Source of the DNA: an uncultured Acetatifactor sp.
GTDB taxonomy: Bacteria > Bacillota > Clostridia > Lachnospirales > Lachnospiraceae
Direction: 5' to 3'
DNA: 37,827 nt
Assembly (NCBI GenBank): GCA_910577185.1
Contig: CAJTLR010000034.1
Location: 1-37,827 of the forward strand
This document shows positions 16,978 through 23,846 of this stretch, in pieces. Position numbers and translations under genes: made by a program. Below the pieces are notes generated by a model. The model was given only the letters and a program-made list of their open reading frames with translations. It made no database searches and had not been told where the DNA came from. Positions within the stretch are counted from its first letter, which is position 1; each line of letters starts with the position of its first letter.

Positions 16978-18477
16978 ATGGAGAAGGGAAAAATAGTATT
17001 ACTGCCCGGAGAACCCAATGACTGCAACAGGGACTATCTGCCGGAGGCAATCCGGGACGGCCGCATGGTGGTCAATGAAAACGGGAATAACTCCCAGGTG
17101 TACCCGCCCCTGCTGAAAGAGCACCGGGAATGTGTGGTGGCGGGGGAAGGGGAGGATGTGTGGTATGAATATGTGCCCGCAAATTATGACCCGGAGAGAA
17201 AGACACCGCTGGTGATTTCCTGCCACGGAGGGCTCATGACCGGATGGGGACAGTGTATTTATACATCCTGGAGCCACGTTGCCGACCGGGAAGGCTTTAT
17301 TGTGGTATTTCCCAATGCGCAACGCCAGAGAATGTGGCAGATCGAATTTGACCCCGCAAAAAAGGAAATGCTGTCAAAGCCCATACCGGGGCTGCCGCAG
17401 ATTGCACTGCAGGACGGGCCCATAAGCGGATATCATGATGTGAAGCTGATTCTGGGACTGCTGGAGCGGATGCAGGAAAAATACAATATTGACAGGGGCA
17501 GGATTTACATTCAGGGCATGTCCATGGGAAATGCCGTGGCCTCCCAGATGGCCAGACATTTCGGACATCTCTTTGCAGGGGCGGCGGGCAGCGGGTGTCC
17601 CACGGATACGGGGCTGCTCTTCGACGAAGAGGACCGGGTCAGAAATGAGGGCGGGCCGCTGGACATCATGGTGTCCCGGCTGGAGCATGATGTGGTGCCG
17701 CCCTATTATCCCCTGAAAAACAAGGACACACTGATGAAAAATTACCAGTACTGGAAGCTGGTGAACGGGTGTACGGGGCTGCCGGAAATTTCCATCAGGG
17801 GAGATTACAATTTTATCTTTTTTGAGGGAGAAAAGGCCAGATTTTCCATTATGGATGTGAAAAACAGGGATCACGGCCAGACCTTTGATGATGCGGAATA
17901 TATGTGGGATTACAACTTTTCCGGGGTGAGAAGGGACGCGGACGGCAACCTGGCGCATACCGGATGTGACAGGGAGAGAAAAGGAGACCGGGTGTCCGTT
18001 GCCGTGGCGGAAGGCTGTGACATGGCCTGGACCGGCGGGGAGACAGTGCCTGTAAACGGAAAGGTGTTTTCCTGGAAAAAGTTAAAGTACCACGGACTGG
18101 GCGGAAAAGAGATTGTGCGGGGGGAATATCTGTATGTGCCGGCGGCCTTCTGCGGCAGGATCTGGGGAGCGGATTTTCGCCAGAACCAGGATGGAACCGT
18201 GTGCGAACTGGACCTGCGGACGGGAGAGCACCTGCAGTTTGCCAGAGGCTCTGTGGGCTGTGTGGCGGACAACCGGGTGGAAAGCATGCTGTGCGAGGCT
18301 GTGCACCGGGATGGGACATTATATATTCCGCTGGTATGGTTTGCGGAGCGTTTTGAAGGGCTGTACTGTTCGGAATGCAACGGAGTGACTTATATCACCG
18401 ATCACCCCGCCAGGATTTCCACGTACACCGCATGGATTCTGAAGGATTTGCTGGGAGGCGGCTATGGCGTTACATAA
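16978..18477 (+). CDS. PHB-depolymerase-like esterase fused to a copper-amine-oxidase-N-like domain
   Basis: This 499-residue protein has an N-terminal alpha/beta-hydrolase domain (about residues 60-330) of the Esterase_PHB type, with LVISCHGGLMTGWG as oxyanion region and GMSMGN with Ser182 as nucleophile elbow; RDHGQ near residue 304 is a likely catalytic histidine. From about residue 355 to 480 it resembles the Cu_amine_oxidN1 domain (PF07833): VPVNGKVFSW, then GEYLYVPAAFCGRIWGADF, then GTLYIPLVWFAERF. That domain is usually found on secreted, wall-associated Clostridia proteins, yet no signal peptide is seen here. The ATG follows AAAGGA by seven bases, three bases after the previous stop. 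It overlaps the next gene by 14 bases. Confidence 0.83.
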   Translation: MEKGKIVLLPGEPNDCNRDYLPEAIRDGRMVVNENGNNSQVYPPLLKEHRECVVAGEGEDVWYEYVPANYDPERKTPLVISCHGGLMTGWGQCIYTSWSHVADREGFIVVFPNAQRQRMWQIEFDPAKKEMLSKPIPGLPQIALQDGPISGYHDVKLILGLLERMQEKYNIDRGRIYIQGMSMGNAVASQMARHFGHLFAGAAGSGCPTDTGLLFDEEDRVRNEGGPLDIMVSRLEHDVVPPYYPLKNKDTLMKNYQYWKLVNGCTGLPEISIRGDYNFIFFEGEKARFSIMDVKNRDHGQTFDDAEYMWDYNFSGVRRDADGNLAHTGCDRERKGDRVSVAVAEGCDMAWTGGETVPVNGKVFSWKKLKYHGLGGKEIVRGEYLYVPAAFCGRIWGADFRQNQDGTVCELDLRTGEHLQFARGSVGCVADNRVESMLCEAVHRDGTLYIPLVWFAERFEGLYCSECNGVTYITDHPARISTYTAWILKDLLGGGYGVT

Positions 18478-19312
18478 AATAACTTTTTATTCGGAAATGA
18501 TGAAAATGGTCATGGGGGTGGAAGTCATCATCCCTGAAAACAAATGGGGGTTTTCGCTGGCTGACCGCCCCCTGGATTACCGGTATCCGGTTCTGTGGCT
18601 GCTTCCCGGAGGCGGGTACAATTACACGGACTGGGCCAGATATACCGCCCTGGAACTGTATTCTGCCCAGGCCGGTATTGCGGTGGTGCTTCCCAGCTCT
18701 TATTACGCGGGCTATATGGACACCGCCCACGGAAAATATCCGTATTTTTCGTTTATCACGGAGGAGCTGCCTCCTTTTCTCACAAAGCTGTTTCCGCTGT
18801 CCGTGAGGCGGGAGGACAATTTTGTGGCGGGCTTTTCCATGGGAGGATACGGAGCCTTTAAATTCGCCATGCGTTATCCGGAAAAATTTGCCGCCTGCGG
18901 TGTTTTTTCCGGCCCCATAGGAATCATTCCCAGACAGCCGGTCCGGAGGGGACCGGAAGATCTGGGGGTGCGGGAACACGCGGACGATCCCATACCGGAA
19001 GCCCAGCGCACCATCGCGGCGGCGTTCGGGGGAGCACAGGACAGGCGCAACACCCCGGATGACAATCTGTATCTGCTGGAAAAACACCTGGCTGCAGGGA
19101 ACAGGCTCCCTGCCTTCTATATCGCCACGGGGCAGGAGGATGCCATCGCCGGCGACAATTATGAGACGGCAAATCTGCTGCATGAGATGGGACTGGAATT
19201 CCATGATATCAGAGATCACGGGAGACACAACTGGGAATACTGCGATAGGCATGTGAAACAGTTTATCGGCTGGATCCCCCTTGAAAATGTATTTCGGATG
19301 GAGGAGGCGTAA
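18464..19312 (+). CDS. Putative esterase, EstA/esterase-D family
   Basis: This 282-residue alpha/beta hydrolase is of the Putative_esterase family. VLWLLPGGGYNYTDWARYTA is the oxyanion region, GFSMGGYG carries nucleophile Ser125, and the C-terminal DHGRHNWEYC contains the probable catalytic histidine. It shares blocks with the protein encoded at 9172-10002 (WxRYTxxELYxxxxG, RREDNFxAGxSMGG), suggesting an old duplication within this locus. The start overlaps the previous gene by 14 bases and follows GGGAGG by five, so translation is probably coupled. The protein lacks a signal peptide. It acts on an unknown ester. Confidence 0.87.
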   Translation: MALHKITFYSEMMKMVMGVEVIIPENKWGFSLADRPLDYRYPVLWLLPGGGYNYTDWARYTALELYSAQAGIAVVLPSSYYAGYMDTAHGKYPYFSFITEELPPFLTKLFPLSVRREDNFVAGFSMGGYGAFKFAMRYPEKFAACGVFSGPIGIIPRQPVRRGPEDLGVREHADDPIPEAQRTIAAAFGGAQDRRNTPDDNLYLLEKHLAAGNRLPAFYIATGQEDAIAGDNYETANLLHEMGLEFHDIRDHGRHNWEYCDRHVKQFIGWIPLENVFRMEEA

Positions 19313-20053
19313 ATGGCACATATCGAAGTAAATGCAATGTCCGTGAAGTTGTTCAGCACCTTTGAGGCAGAAGTGTTTTTTCCCGGCCCGGATCTTGAGG
19401 CAGGGAAAAAATATCCGGCGGTCTGGTTTATCCATCCGGATGGCACGGGGCCGGTGGAACTGGAAAGGTATACGGACCTTCTGGACGGATATGCGGAAAA
19501 AAAGAAAATATTTATCATTGCGCCGGACATCAGCCATTCCCTCTGTACGGACATGGCATGGGGAACCTGGAATGAACAGTTTATCGCCCGGGAATGTCCG
19601 GGGATCTTCCGTTTTATGTATCCGCTGAGCGGGGCGCCGGAGGACAATTATCTGCTGGGCATAGGGAGCGGCGCCTATGGGGCGGCAAAAGTGGCGTCCC
19701 ATAACAGGGATCTGTTCCGGACGGCAATTCTGGTCAACGGAGAGCTGGATGTGGCGGCAAAATGCCGGATGCCGGAGGATGGGGAGAGATTTTCCTGCCA
19801 GACGGCAGATTCCCTGGACGCACTGTTCGGAGACCGGAAAACGGTGGAAGGAGGCAGGGAGGATCTGTATGCGGAAAGCTGCGGCATACCGGTGAAAACC
19901 ATTCTGGCCTGCAGCAGACAGAGTCCCTGGTATCCTGACAATCAGCGGTATGCCGAAAAAAATACCGGGGCGGAAGTCCTGTTCACGGATGACGAAATCA
20001 GCCATCAGGGGGTCTGCAGGCTCATGAAGCAGGCTCTGGACAAAATCTTTTAA
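19313..20053 (+). CDS. Esterase-like protein with a degenerate nucleophile elbow
   Basis: This 246-residue protein aligns in outline with the preceding esterase: a strand ending in VWFIHPDGTGPVELERYTD, then PEDNYLLGIGSGAYGAAK where the esterase has REDNFVAGFSMGGYGAFK. In this register the nucleophile position is glycine and the only nearby serine is shifted by one residue, so normal catalysis looks doubtful. A histidine remains near the C-terminus (ISHQGV). Its ATG directly follows the stop codon of the previous gene, with GGAGGAGG five bases upstream, so it is intact and well translated. It may be a pseudoenzyme, a partner subunit of the active paralogue, or an enzyme with altered chemistry. 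No signal peptide. Confidence 0.75.
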   Translation: MAHIEVNAMSVKLFSTFEAEVFFPGPDLEAGKKYPAVWFIHPDGTGPVELERYTDLLDGYAEKKKIFIIAPDISHSLCTDMAWGTWNEQFIARECPGIFRFMYPLSGAPEDNYLLGIGSGAYGAAKVASHNRDLFRTAILVNGELDVAAKCRMPEDGERFSCQTADSLDALFGDRKTVEGGREDLYAESCGIPVKTILACSRQSPWYPDNQRYAEKNTGAEVLFTDDEISHQGVCRLMKQALDKIF

Positions 20054-20065
20054 GTGGGAGTATCA

Positions 20066-21418
20066 ATGGACAAAAAATATTTATTTGAAGAATCGCCTGT
20101 ACGCAAGGCAGTCATTACATTGGCGATACCCACGGTGATCAGTCAGCTGATCACCGTGATTTATAATATTGCGGATACTTTTTTTATCGGTCAGCTGGAT
20201 GACCCTGTACAGGTGGCGGCAGCCACGGTTGCCATGCCGCCTTTTATCTTTCTCACGGGAATCGCGAATCTGTTTGGCATCGGCGGCGCCAGCCTGATCT
20301 CCAGGGACCTGGGAGGCAATCATCCGGAAAGGGCAAAAAATGTGTCGGCATTTGCCGTGTGGGGCGGCATTTTAACGGCATTTCTATACGGCATGGCTTT
20401 TATGGTAATCCGTCCGGTGTTGCTGCCGCTTATGGGAACTACCCCGGAAACCTATGAACTGACCTACCAGTATGTGTTTTACACCGTGACACTGGGGGCG
20501 GTTCCCACGGTACTGAGCACCATCCTGGCCCATCTGGTGAGAACGGAAGGTTATGCAAAGCAGGCCAGTCTGGGACTGACCATGGGGGGAATTCTGAATA
20601 TCATTCTGGATCCCCTGATGATTTTCGGCTTACATATGCAGATTCAGGGGGCGGCTCTGGCCACGCTTCTGTCAAACTGCGCTGCCTGCATCTATTTTCT
20701 GGTTTTGATGAGAAAAAACAGGAAAAATCTGTGCATCCGCATTCATCCCCGGGACTTTACCCTGAAAAAACAGATTCCCCGGGAGGTGCTGGTGGTGGGG
20801 CTGCCCAGTTTTGTTATGACACTTATGTCGTTTTTCTCCAATGTAACCCTGAATCAGCTGGTGGCAGGGTACTCCAGTGAGGCGGTAGCCGGTATGGGAA
20901 TCGCAAAAAAGGTGGATATGGTGGGTTTTGCGGTGGCCCAGGGAATGACCCAGGGTGTGCTGGCGCTGATCGGGTATAATTATGCGGCCGGAAACAGGGA
21001 GCGCATGGGGAAAACCATCCGGATAGCCCTGTTTTACAGCGCGGGTCTCGCACTGGCAGGTTCGGTGCTTCTGTATCTGTTTGCGGCGCCGCTGTCGGGA
21101 ATCTTCATAGACAATGGGGAAACCATCCAATACAGTCAGAGATTTATCCGGATCTTATGTCTTTCCCTGCCCCTGTCTTCCTGCATTATGATGGCAGTGA
21201 CGGTATTCCAGGCTACCGGAAAAAAACTGCCGCCGCTGATTTTGTCCCTGTGCAGGAAAGGAGGGCTGGATGTGCCCTTTATGCTGCTGTATCATTTTCT
21301 GGGCGGGGTATACGGGATTGCCTGGGCAACCCCCACCGCGGATGTCCTCACCGCCCTGCTCTCTGCCGCCCTGTTCTTTCCCTATTGGAAGAAATTAAAA
21401 AAAACCATGGAATCATGA
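20066..21418 (+). CDS. MATE family multidrug/metabolite exporter
   Basis: This 450-residue membrane protein has about twelve transmembrane segments and the N-terminal pattern of MATE transporters (PTVISQLITVIYNIADTFFI, then GASLISRDLGG). Such proteins export organic cations, drugs or metabolites using Na+ or H+ gradients. The ATG at 20066 follows GGGAG by five bases; a GTG just after the previous stop is in frame but lacks a binding site. It is the last gene of the plus arm, 12 bases after the esterase-like gene. That position suggests it may export a product or toxic acyl/aromatic group released by the pathway; this is inference. Two tandem terminator-like hairpins follow. Confidence 0.92.
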   Translation: MDKKYLFEESPVRKAVITLAIPTVISQLITVIYNIADTFFIGQLDDPVQVAAATVAMPPFIFLTGIANLFGIGGASLISRDLGGNHPERAKNVSAFAVWGGILTAFLYGMAFMVIRPVLLPLMGTTPETYELTYQYVFYTVTLGAVPTVLSTILAHLVRTEGYAKQASLGLTMGGILNIILDPLMIFGLHMQIQGAALATLLSNCAACIYFLVLMRKNRKNLCIRIHPRDFTLKKQIPREVLVVGLPSFVMTLMSFFSNVTLNQLVAGYSSEAVAGMGIAKKVDMVGFAVAQGMTQGVLALIGYNYAAGNRERMGKTIRIALFYSAGLALAGSVLLYLFAAPLSGIFIDNGETIQYSQRFIRILCLSLPLSSCIMMAVTVFQATGKKLPPLILSLCRKGGLDVPFMLLYHFLGGVYGIAWATPTADVLTALLSAALFFPYWKKLKKTMES

Positions 21419-21455
21419 GGGAACGCTTGCCCGGAACCGGCTGACATGGTAAAAT

Positions 21456-21486
21456 ATCGAAACAGAAGGTCAATGTTTCGATTTTT
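21456..21486 (+). terminator. Terminator-like hairpin, first copy
   Basis: A 9-bp stem (21456-21464 with 21474-21482), a 9-base loop and a following run of five T fit a rho-independent terminator for the plus-strand operon ending with the MATE gene. Confidence 0.65.
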
Positions 21487-21526
21487 GATTCCATGTGCGC
21501 AGATGCGCGAATAATTATGGTAAAAT

Positions 21527-21557
21527 ATCGAAACAGAAGGTCGATGTTTCGATTTTT
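21527..21557 (+). terminator. Terminator-like hairpin, second copy
   Basis: This is the same stem and T-run as the first copy, 71 bases downstream. The arm sequence is identical, with one change in the loop (CAATG to CGATG). Confidence 0.6.
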
Positions 21558-21684
21558 GATTCCATGTGCGCAGATGCGCACGGAATTATGAAATATCCAT
21601 AATTATTTGCGAATATTCCGGATTTTCGGATGCGGAAGTGGATATGCTAGTTGAAAATTGCTTTCCGTAAAAAGAGGATATTTT

Positions 21685-22468
21685 ATGCAGACAGAAGTGA
21701 TTCGGGGAATTATGATACCGTTTCTGGGCACGGCCCTGGGGGCGGCATGTGTGTTTTTTATGAAAAATAAGCTGCATGTGTCCGTGCAGCGTGCCCTGAC
21801 GGGATTTGCGGCGGGGGTCATGGTGGCGGCGTCCGTGTGGAGTCTGCTGGTGCCGGCGATGGACCAGGCGGCTTCCATGGGAAAGTGGGCCTTTGTGCCT
21901 GCCGTGGCGGGATTCTGGCTGGGCATTTTGTTTTTGCTGCTTTTGGACCGGACGATTCCCCATCTGCACCTGAACAGCAGCAGGGCAGAGGGGCCGGGCA
22001 GCAGCCTGCAAAAGACCACCATGCTGGTTCTGGCAGTGACGCTCCACAATCTGCCGGAGGGCATGGCGGTGGGTGTGGTCTATGCAGGGTGGGCATCCGG
22101 CGACACAGGAATCACTGCCCTGGGTGCCCTGGCGCTGTCCCTGGGCATTGCCATACAGAACTTTCCGGAGGGCGCGATTATCTCCATGCCCCTGCGTGCG
22201 GAAGGGGTGAGCAAAAGAAAAGCGTTTCTCTACGGGGCGCTTTCCGGCGCGGTGGAACCCCTGGGAGCGGCATTGACCATACTGGTCGCCGGACTGGTGG
22301 TGCCGGTACTGCCGTATCTTTTAAGTTTTGCGGCGGGGAGCCATGATTTATGTGGTGGTGGAGGAACTGATTCCGGAGATGTCGGAGGGAACCCATTCCA
22401 ACCTGGGGACAGTGTTTTTTGCTTTTGGATTTACGGTGATGATGGCCCTGGATGTAGCGCTGGGATGA
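21685..22468 (+). pseudogene. ZIP-family metal transporter, frameshifted near the C-terminus
   Basis: This is a membrane transporter of the ZIP/GufA family, which brings zinc or other divalent metals into the cytoplasm. The metal-site signatures HNLPEG and QNFPEG in TM4 and TM5 are intact. The ATG at 21685 follows AAGAGG by about eight bases. After PYLLSFAAG the open frame runs into a nonsense tail that stops at 22479. If one G is removed from the GGGG run at 22335-22338 the protein continues as AMIYVVVEELIPEMSEG and ends with GFTVMMALDVALG at 22468, the expected family C-terminus, for 260 residues in all. The open reading frame as given would lose the last membrane segments. A real mutation and a base-calling error are both possible. 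Confidence 0.88.
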
Positions 22469-22496
22469 CCGGCGGATGAGGCCAAAGGAGGGGACC

Positions 22497-23030
22497 ATGG
22501 ACTATATCCGGTTTTATAATTCCCCCATGGGGGAAATTCTGCTGAGAAGCAATGGGGAAGCCCTGACGGGACTGTATCTGAGGGGACAGAAATATTCCGG
22601 GGAATATTTTTCGGAAAAACAGGAAGAAAAGGAACTGCCGGTATTTGACCGGACAAGTCAGTGGCTGGACATCTATTTTGCGGGAAGGGAACCGGATTTT
22701 ACCCCGCCGCTGTGCCTGAAAGGGACTCCCTTCCGGGAAGAAGTATGGAAGATTCTTCTGCGGATTCCCTATGGGAAGACTGTGACCTACGGGGATATCG
22801 CCAGGGAGATGGCGGGAAAGAGGGGAGTCGGAAAAATGTCCGCCCAGGCGGTGGGCGGGGCAGTGGGCCATAATCCGGTATCCCTGATCGTTCCCTGCCA
22901 CAGGGTGGTGGGGGCGGACGGCAGCCTGACGGGATACGGCGGGGGCATCGACAAGAAAGTAAAACTTCTGACCCTTGAGAAAGCGGACATGTCAGGTCTT
23001 TTTGTTCCCCGGAAGGGAACCGCCCTGTAG
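22497..23030 (+). CDS. ogt: Methylated-DNA--protein-cysteine S-methyltransferase
   Basis: This 177-residue DNA repair protein transfers methyl groups from O6-methylguanine (and O4-methylthymine) to its own cysteine. The acceptor is Cys134 in the signature IVPCHRVVGADG. The helix-turn-helix part (GKTVTYGDIAREMAG) and the N-terminal domain are both present, and the length matches Ogt-type enzymes without an Ada domain. The ATG at 22497 follows AAAGGAGG by about six bases and lies 28 bases after the corrected end of the ZIP gene, so the two may share a transcript. Its last 39 bases overlap the 3' end of the convergent TetR gene. Confidence 0.95.
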   Translation: MDYIRFYNSPMGEILLRSNGEALTGLYLRGQKYSGEYFSEKQEEKELPVFDRTSQWLDIYFAGREPDFTPPLCLKGTPFREEVWKILLRIPYGKTVTYGDIAREMAGKRGVGKMSAQAVGGAVGHNPVSLIVPCHRVVGADGSLTGYGGGIDKKVKLLTLEKADMSGLFVPRKGTAL

Positions 23031-23618
23031 TGCCCCGCGCTCTGGTGCTCCGGGCGGGGTATCCACGCCCATCATAAGCATATCGCCGCATATCTGTGCC
23101 ATTTCCCTGGGGCAGGGCGGGGAAGGCTGGTTCAGCCAGGTCTCTATGACGCCGATACAGCCGGAAACCGCGAAGGATTCCGCATAGGGACAGACAGTTT
23201 CCTTCTCTCCCGCGGATAAAATACTGGAAAGACGGGTGCTTACCAGGCTTTTCAGGCGGTTCACAAAAGTCAGGTCTCCGTGGGGGCCCATCATGACTCT
23301 GGCCATATCCCGGTGGCGTTCCAGAAAAGTAAAGATCTCAAAAAGCGTGGTGCGGTGAGAGTGTGTCCCTGTGTCCTTGTTTAAAGTACGGTCCAGTATC
23401 TCATGAAATTCCGTAAATAATTCGTCTTCTATCTGTGCCAGCATATCATGAATATCACTGTAATGAAGGTAGAATGTTCCCCTGTTGATATCGGCCAGGT
23501 CCGACAGTTCCTTCACGGAAATATCGTTGATGTCCTTCCTGGCCATAAGTTCTATCAGTCCCTGCAGCAAAAGGGCTTTTGTACGCCGCACTCTGCGGTC
23601 TTCGTTGTGATCCGTCAT
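22992..23618 (-). CDS. TetR/AcrR family transcriptional regulator
   Basis: This 208-residue protein probably represses the divergent MMPL transporter gene. The N-terminal DNA-binding domain has the helix-turn-helix ISVKELSDLADINRGTFYLH typical of TetR proteins. The C-terminal half (LFEIFTFLERHRDMARVMMG) resembles the TetR_C_7-type ligand/dimer domain common in Firmicutes. The ATG at 23618 follows GGGAGG by about six bases, and the frame above it has no better start. The last roughly 13 codons overlap the convergent ogt gene, and the C-terminus (PGAPERGALQGGSLPGNKKT) is low-complexity, so it may have been extended by loss of an earlier stop. A palindrome at 23774-23791 is its likely operator. 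Confidence 0.93.
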   Translation of the reverse strand: MTDHNEDRRVRRTKALLLQGLIELMARKDINDISVKELSDLADINRGTFYLHYSDIHDMLAQIEDELFTEFHEILDRTLNKDTGTHSHRTTLFEIFTFLERHRDMARVMMGPHGDLTFVNRLKSLVSTRLSSILSAGEKETVCPYAESFAVSGCIGVIETWLNQPSPPCPREMAQICGDMLMMGVDTPPGAPERGALQGGSLPGNKKT

Positions 23619-23730
23619 AGACACCTCCCAAATTATAAACTGTAAATGGATGCAATCTAAACATTTTCTAAATCGTCGACACAATATTTGTGATGTGTTC
23701 AAAATCCCACATTCCGTCAAAATCTGTGTA

Positions 23731-23758
23731 TTGCGTTTTCCCATATCTTTATTATAAT
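23731..23758 (+). promoter_or_regulatory. Promoter of the MMPL-GLUG operon
   Basis: A perfect TATAAT (23753-23758) with a weak -35 TTGCGT (23731-23736) at 16-base spacing. Transcription would start near 23765, just before the palindromic operator, leaving a leader of about 80 bases. Confidence 0.62.
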
Positions 23759-23773
23759 AGCATGTGAAAAGAA

Positions 23774-23791
23774 AATCAACAAAAGTTGATT
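23774..23791. promoter_or_regulatory. Palindromic operator candidate for the TetR regulator
   Basis: AATCAAC-AAAA-GTTGATT is a perfect 7-bp inverted repeat with a 4-base spacer, 15 bases after the -10 box of the transporter promoter. Size, symmetry and position fit a TetR-family operator that blocks early elongation. Confidence 0.65.
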
Positions 23792-23846
23792 AAAAGACAG
23801 GTTTATCAATAACATGCCTGAAAATAGGAAGGATATGGGAGGTTCT

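Larger units (their letters stand above)
21446..21590. repeat. Tandem direct repeat, two 71-bp units each with two hairpins
   Basis: Units at 21446-21516 and 21517-21587 are nearly identical, starting ATGGTAAAATATCGAAACAG; a fragment of a third begins at about 21588. Each unit contains a 9-bp stem (ATCGAAACA/TGTTTCGAT) and then a GCGC-AGAT-GCGC stem. The second unit's GC stem is longer (GTGCGC/GCGCAC). The array lies between the MATE and ZIP genes and contains no credible gene. Confidence 0.85.

Noticed and set aside
18470..20005. Long open frame of about 511 codons on the minus strand opposite two esterase genes
   Set aside because: It has no ribosome binding site and no family signature, and the plus-strand genes are convincing; it is a codon-use shadow.
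21446..21587. Tandem repeats considered as a CRISPR array
   Set aside because: The whole 71-bp unit is repeated without variable spacers, and no cas genes are near.
23632..23661. TATAAT with TCTAAA (plus-strand reading) as the TetR promoter on the minus strand
   Set aside because: The predicted start point would fall inside the ribosome binding site of the TetR gene, so the real promoter is probably further upstream and was not identified.
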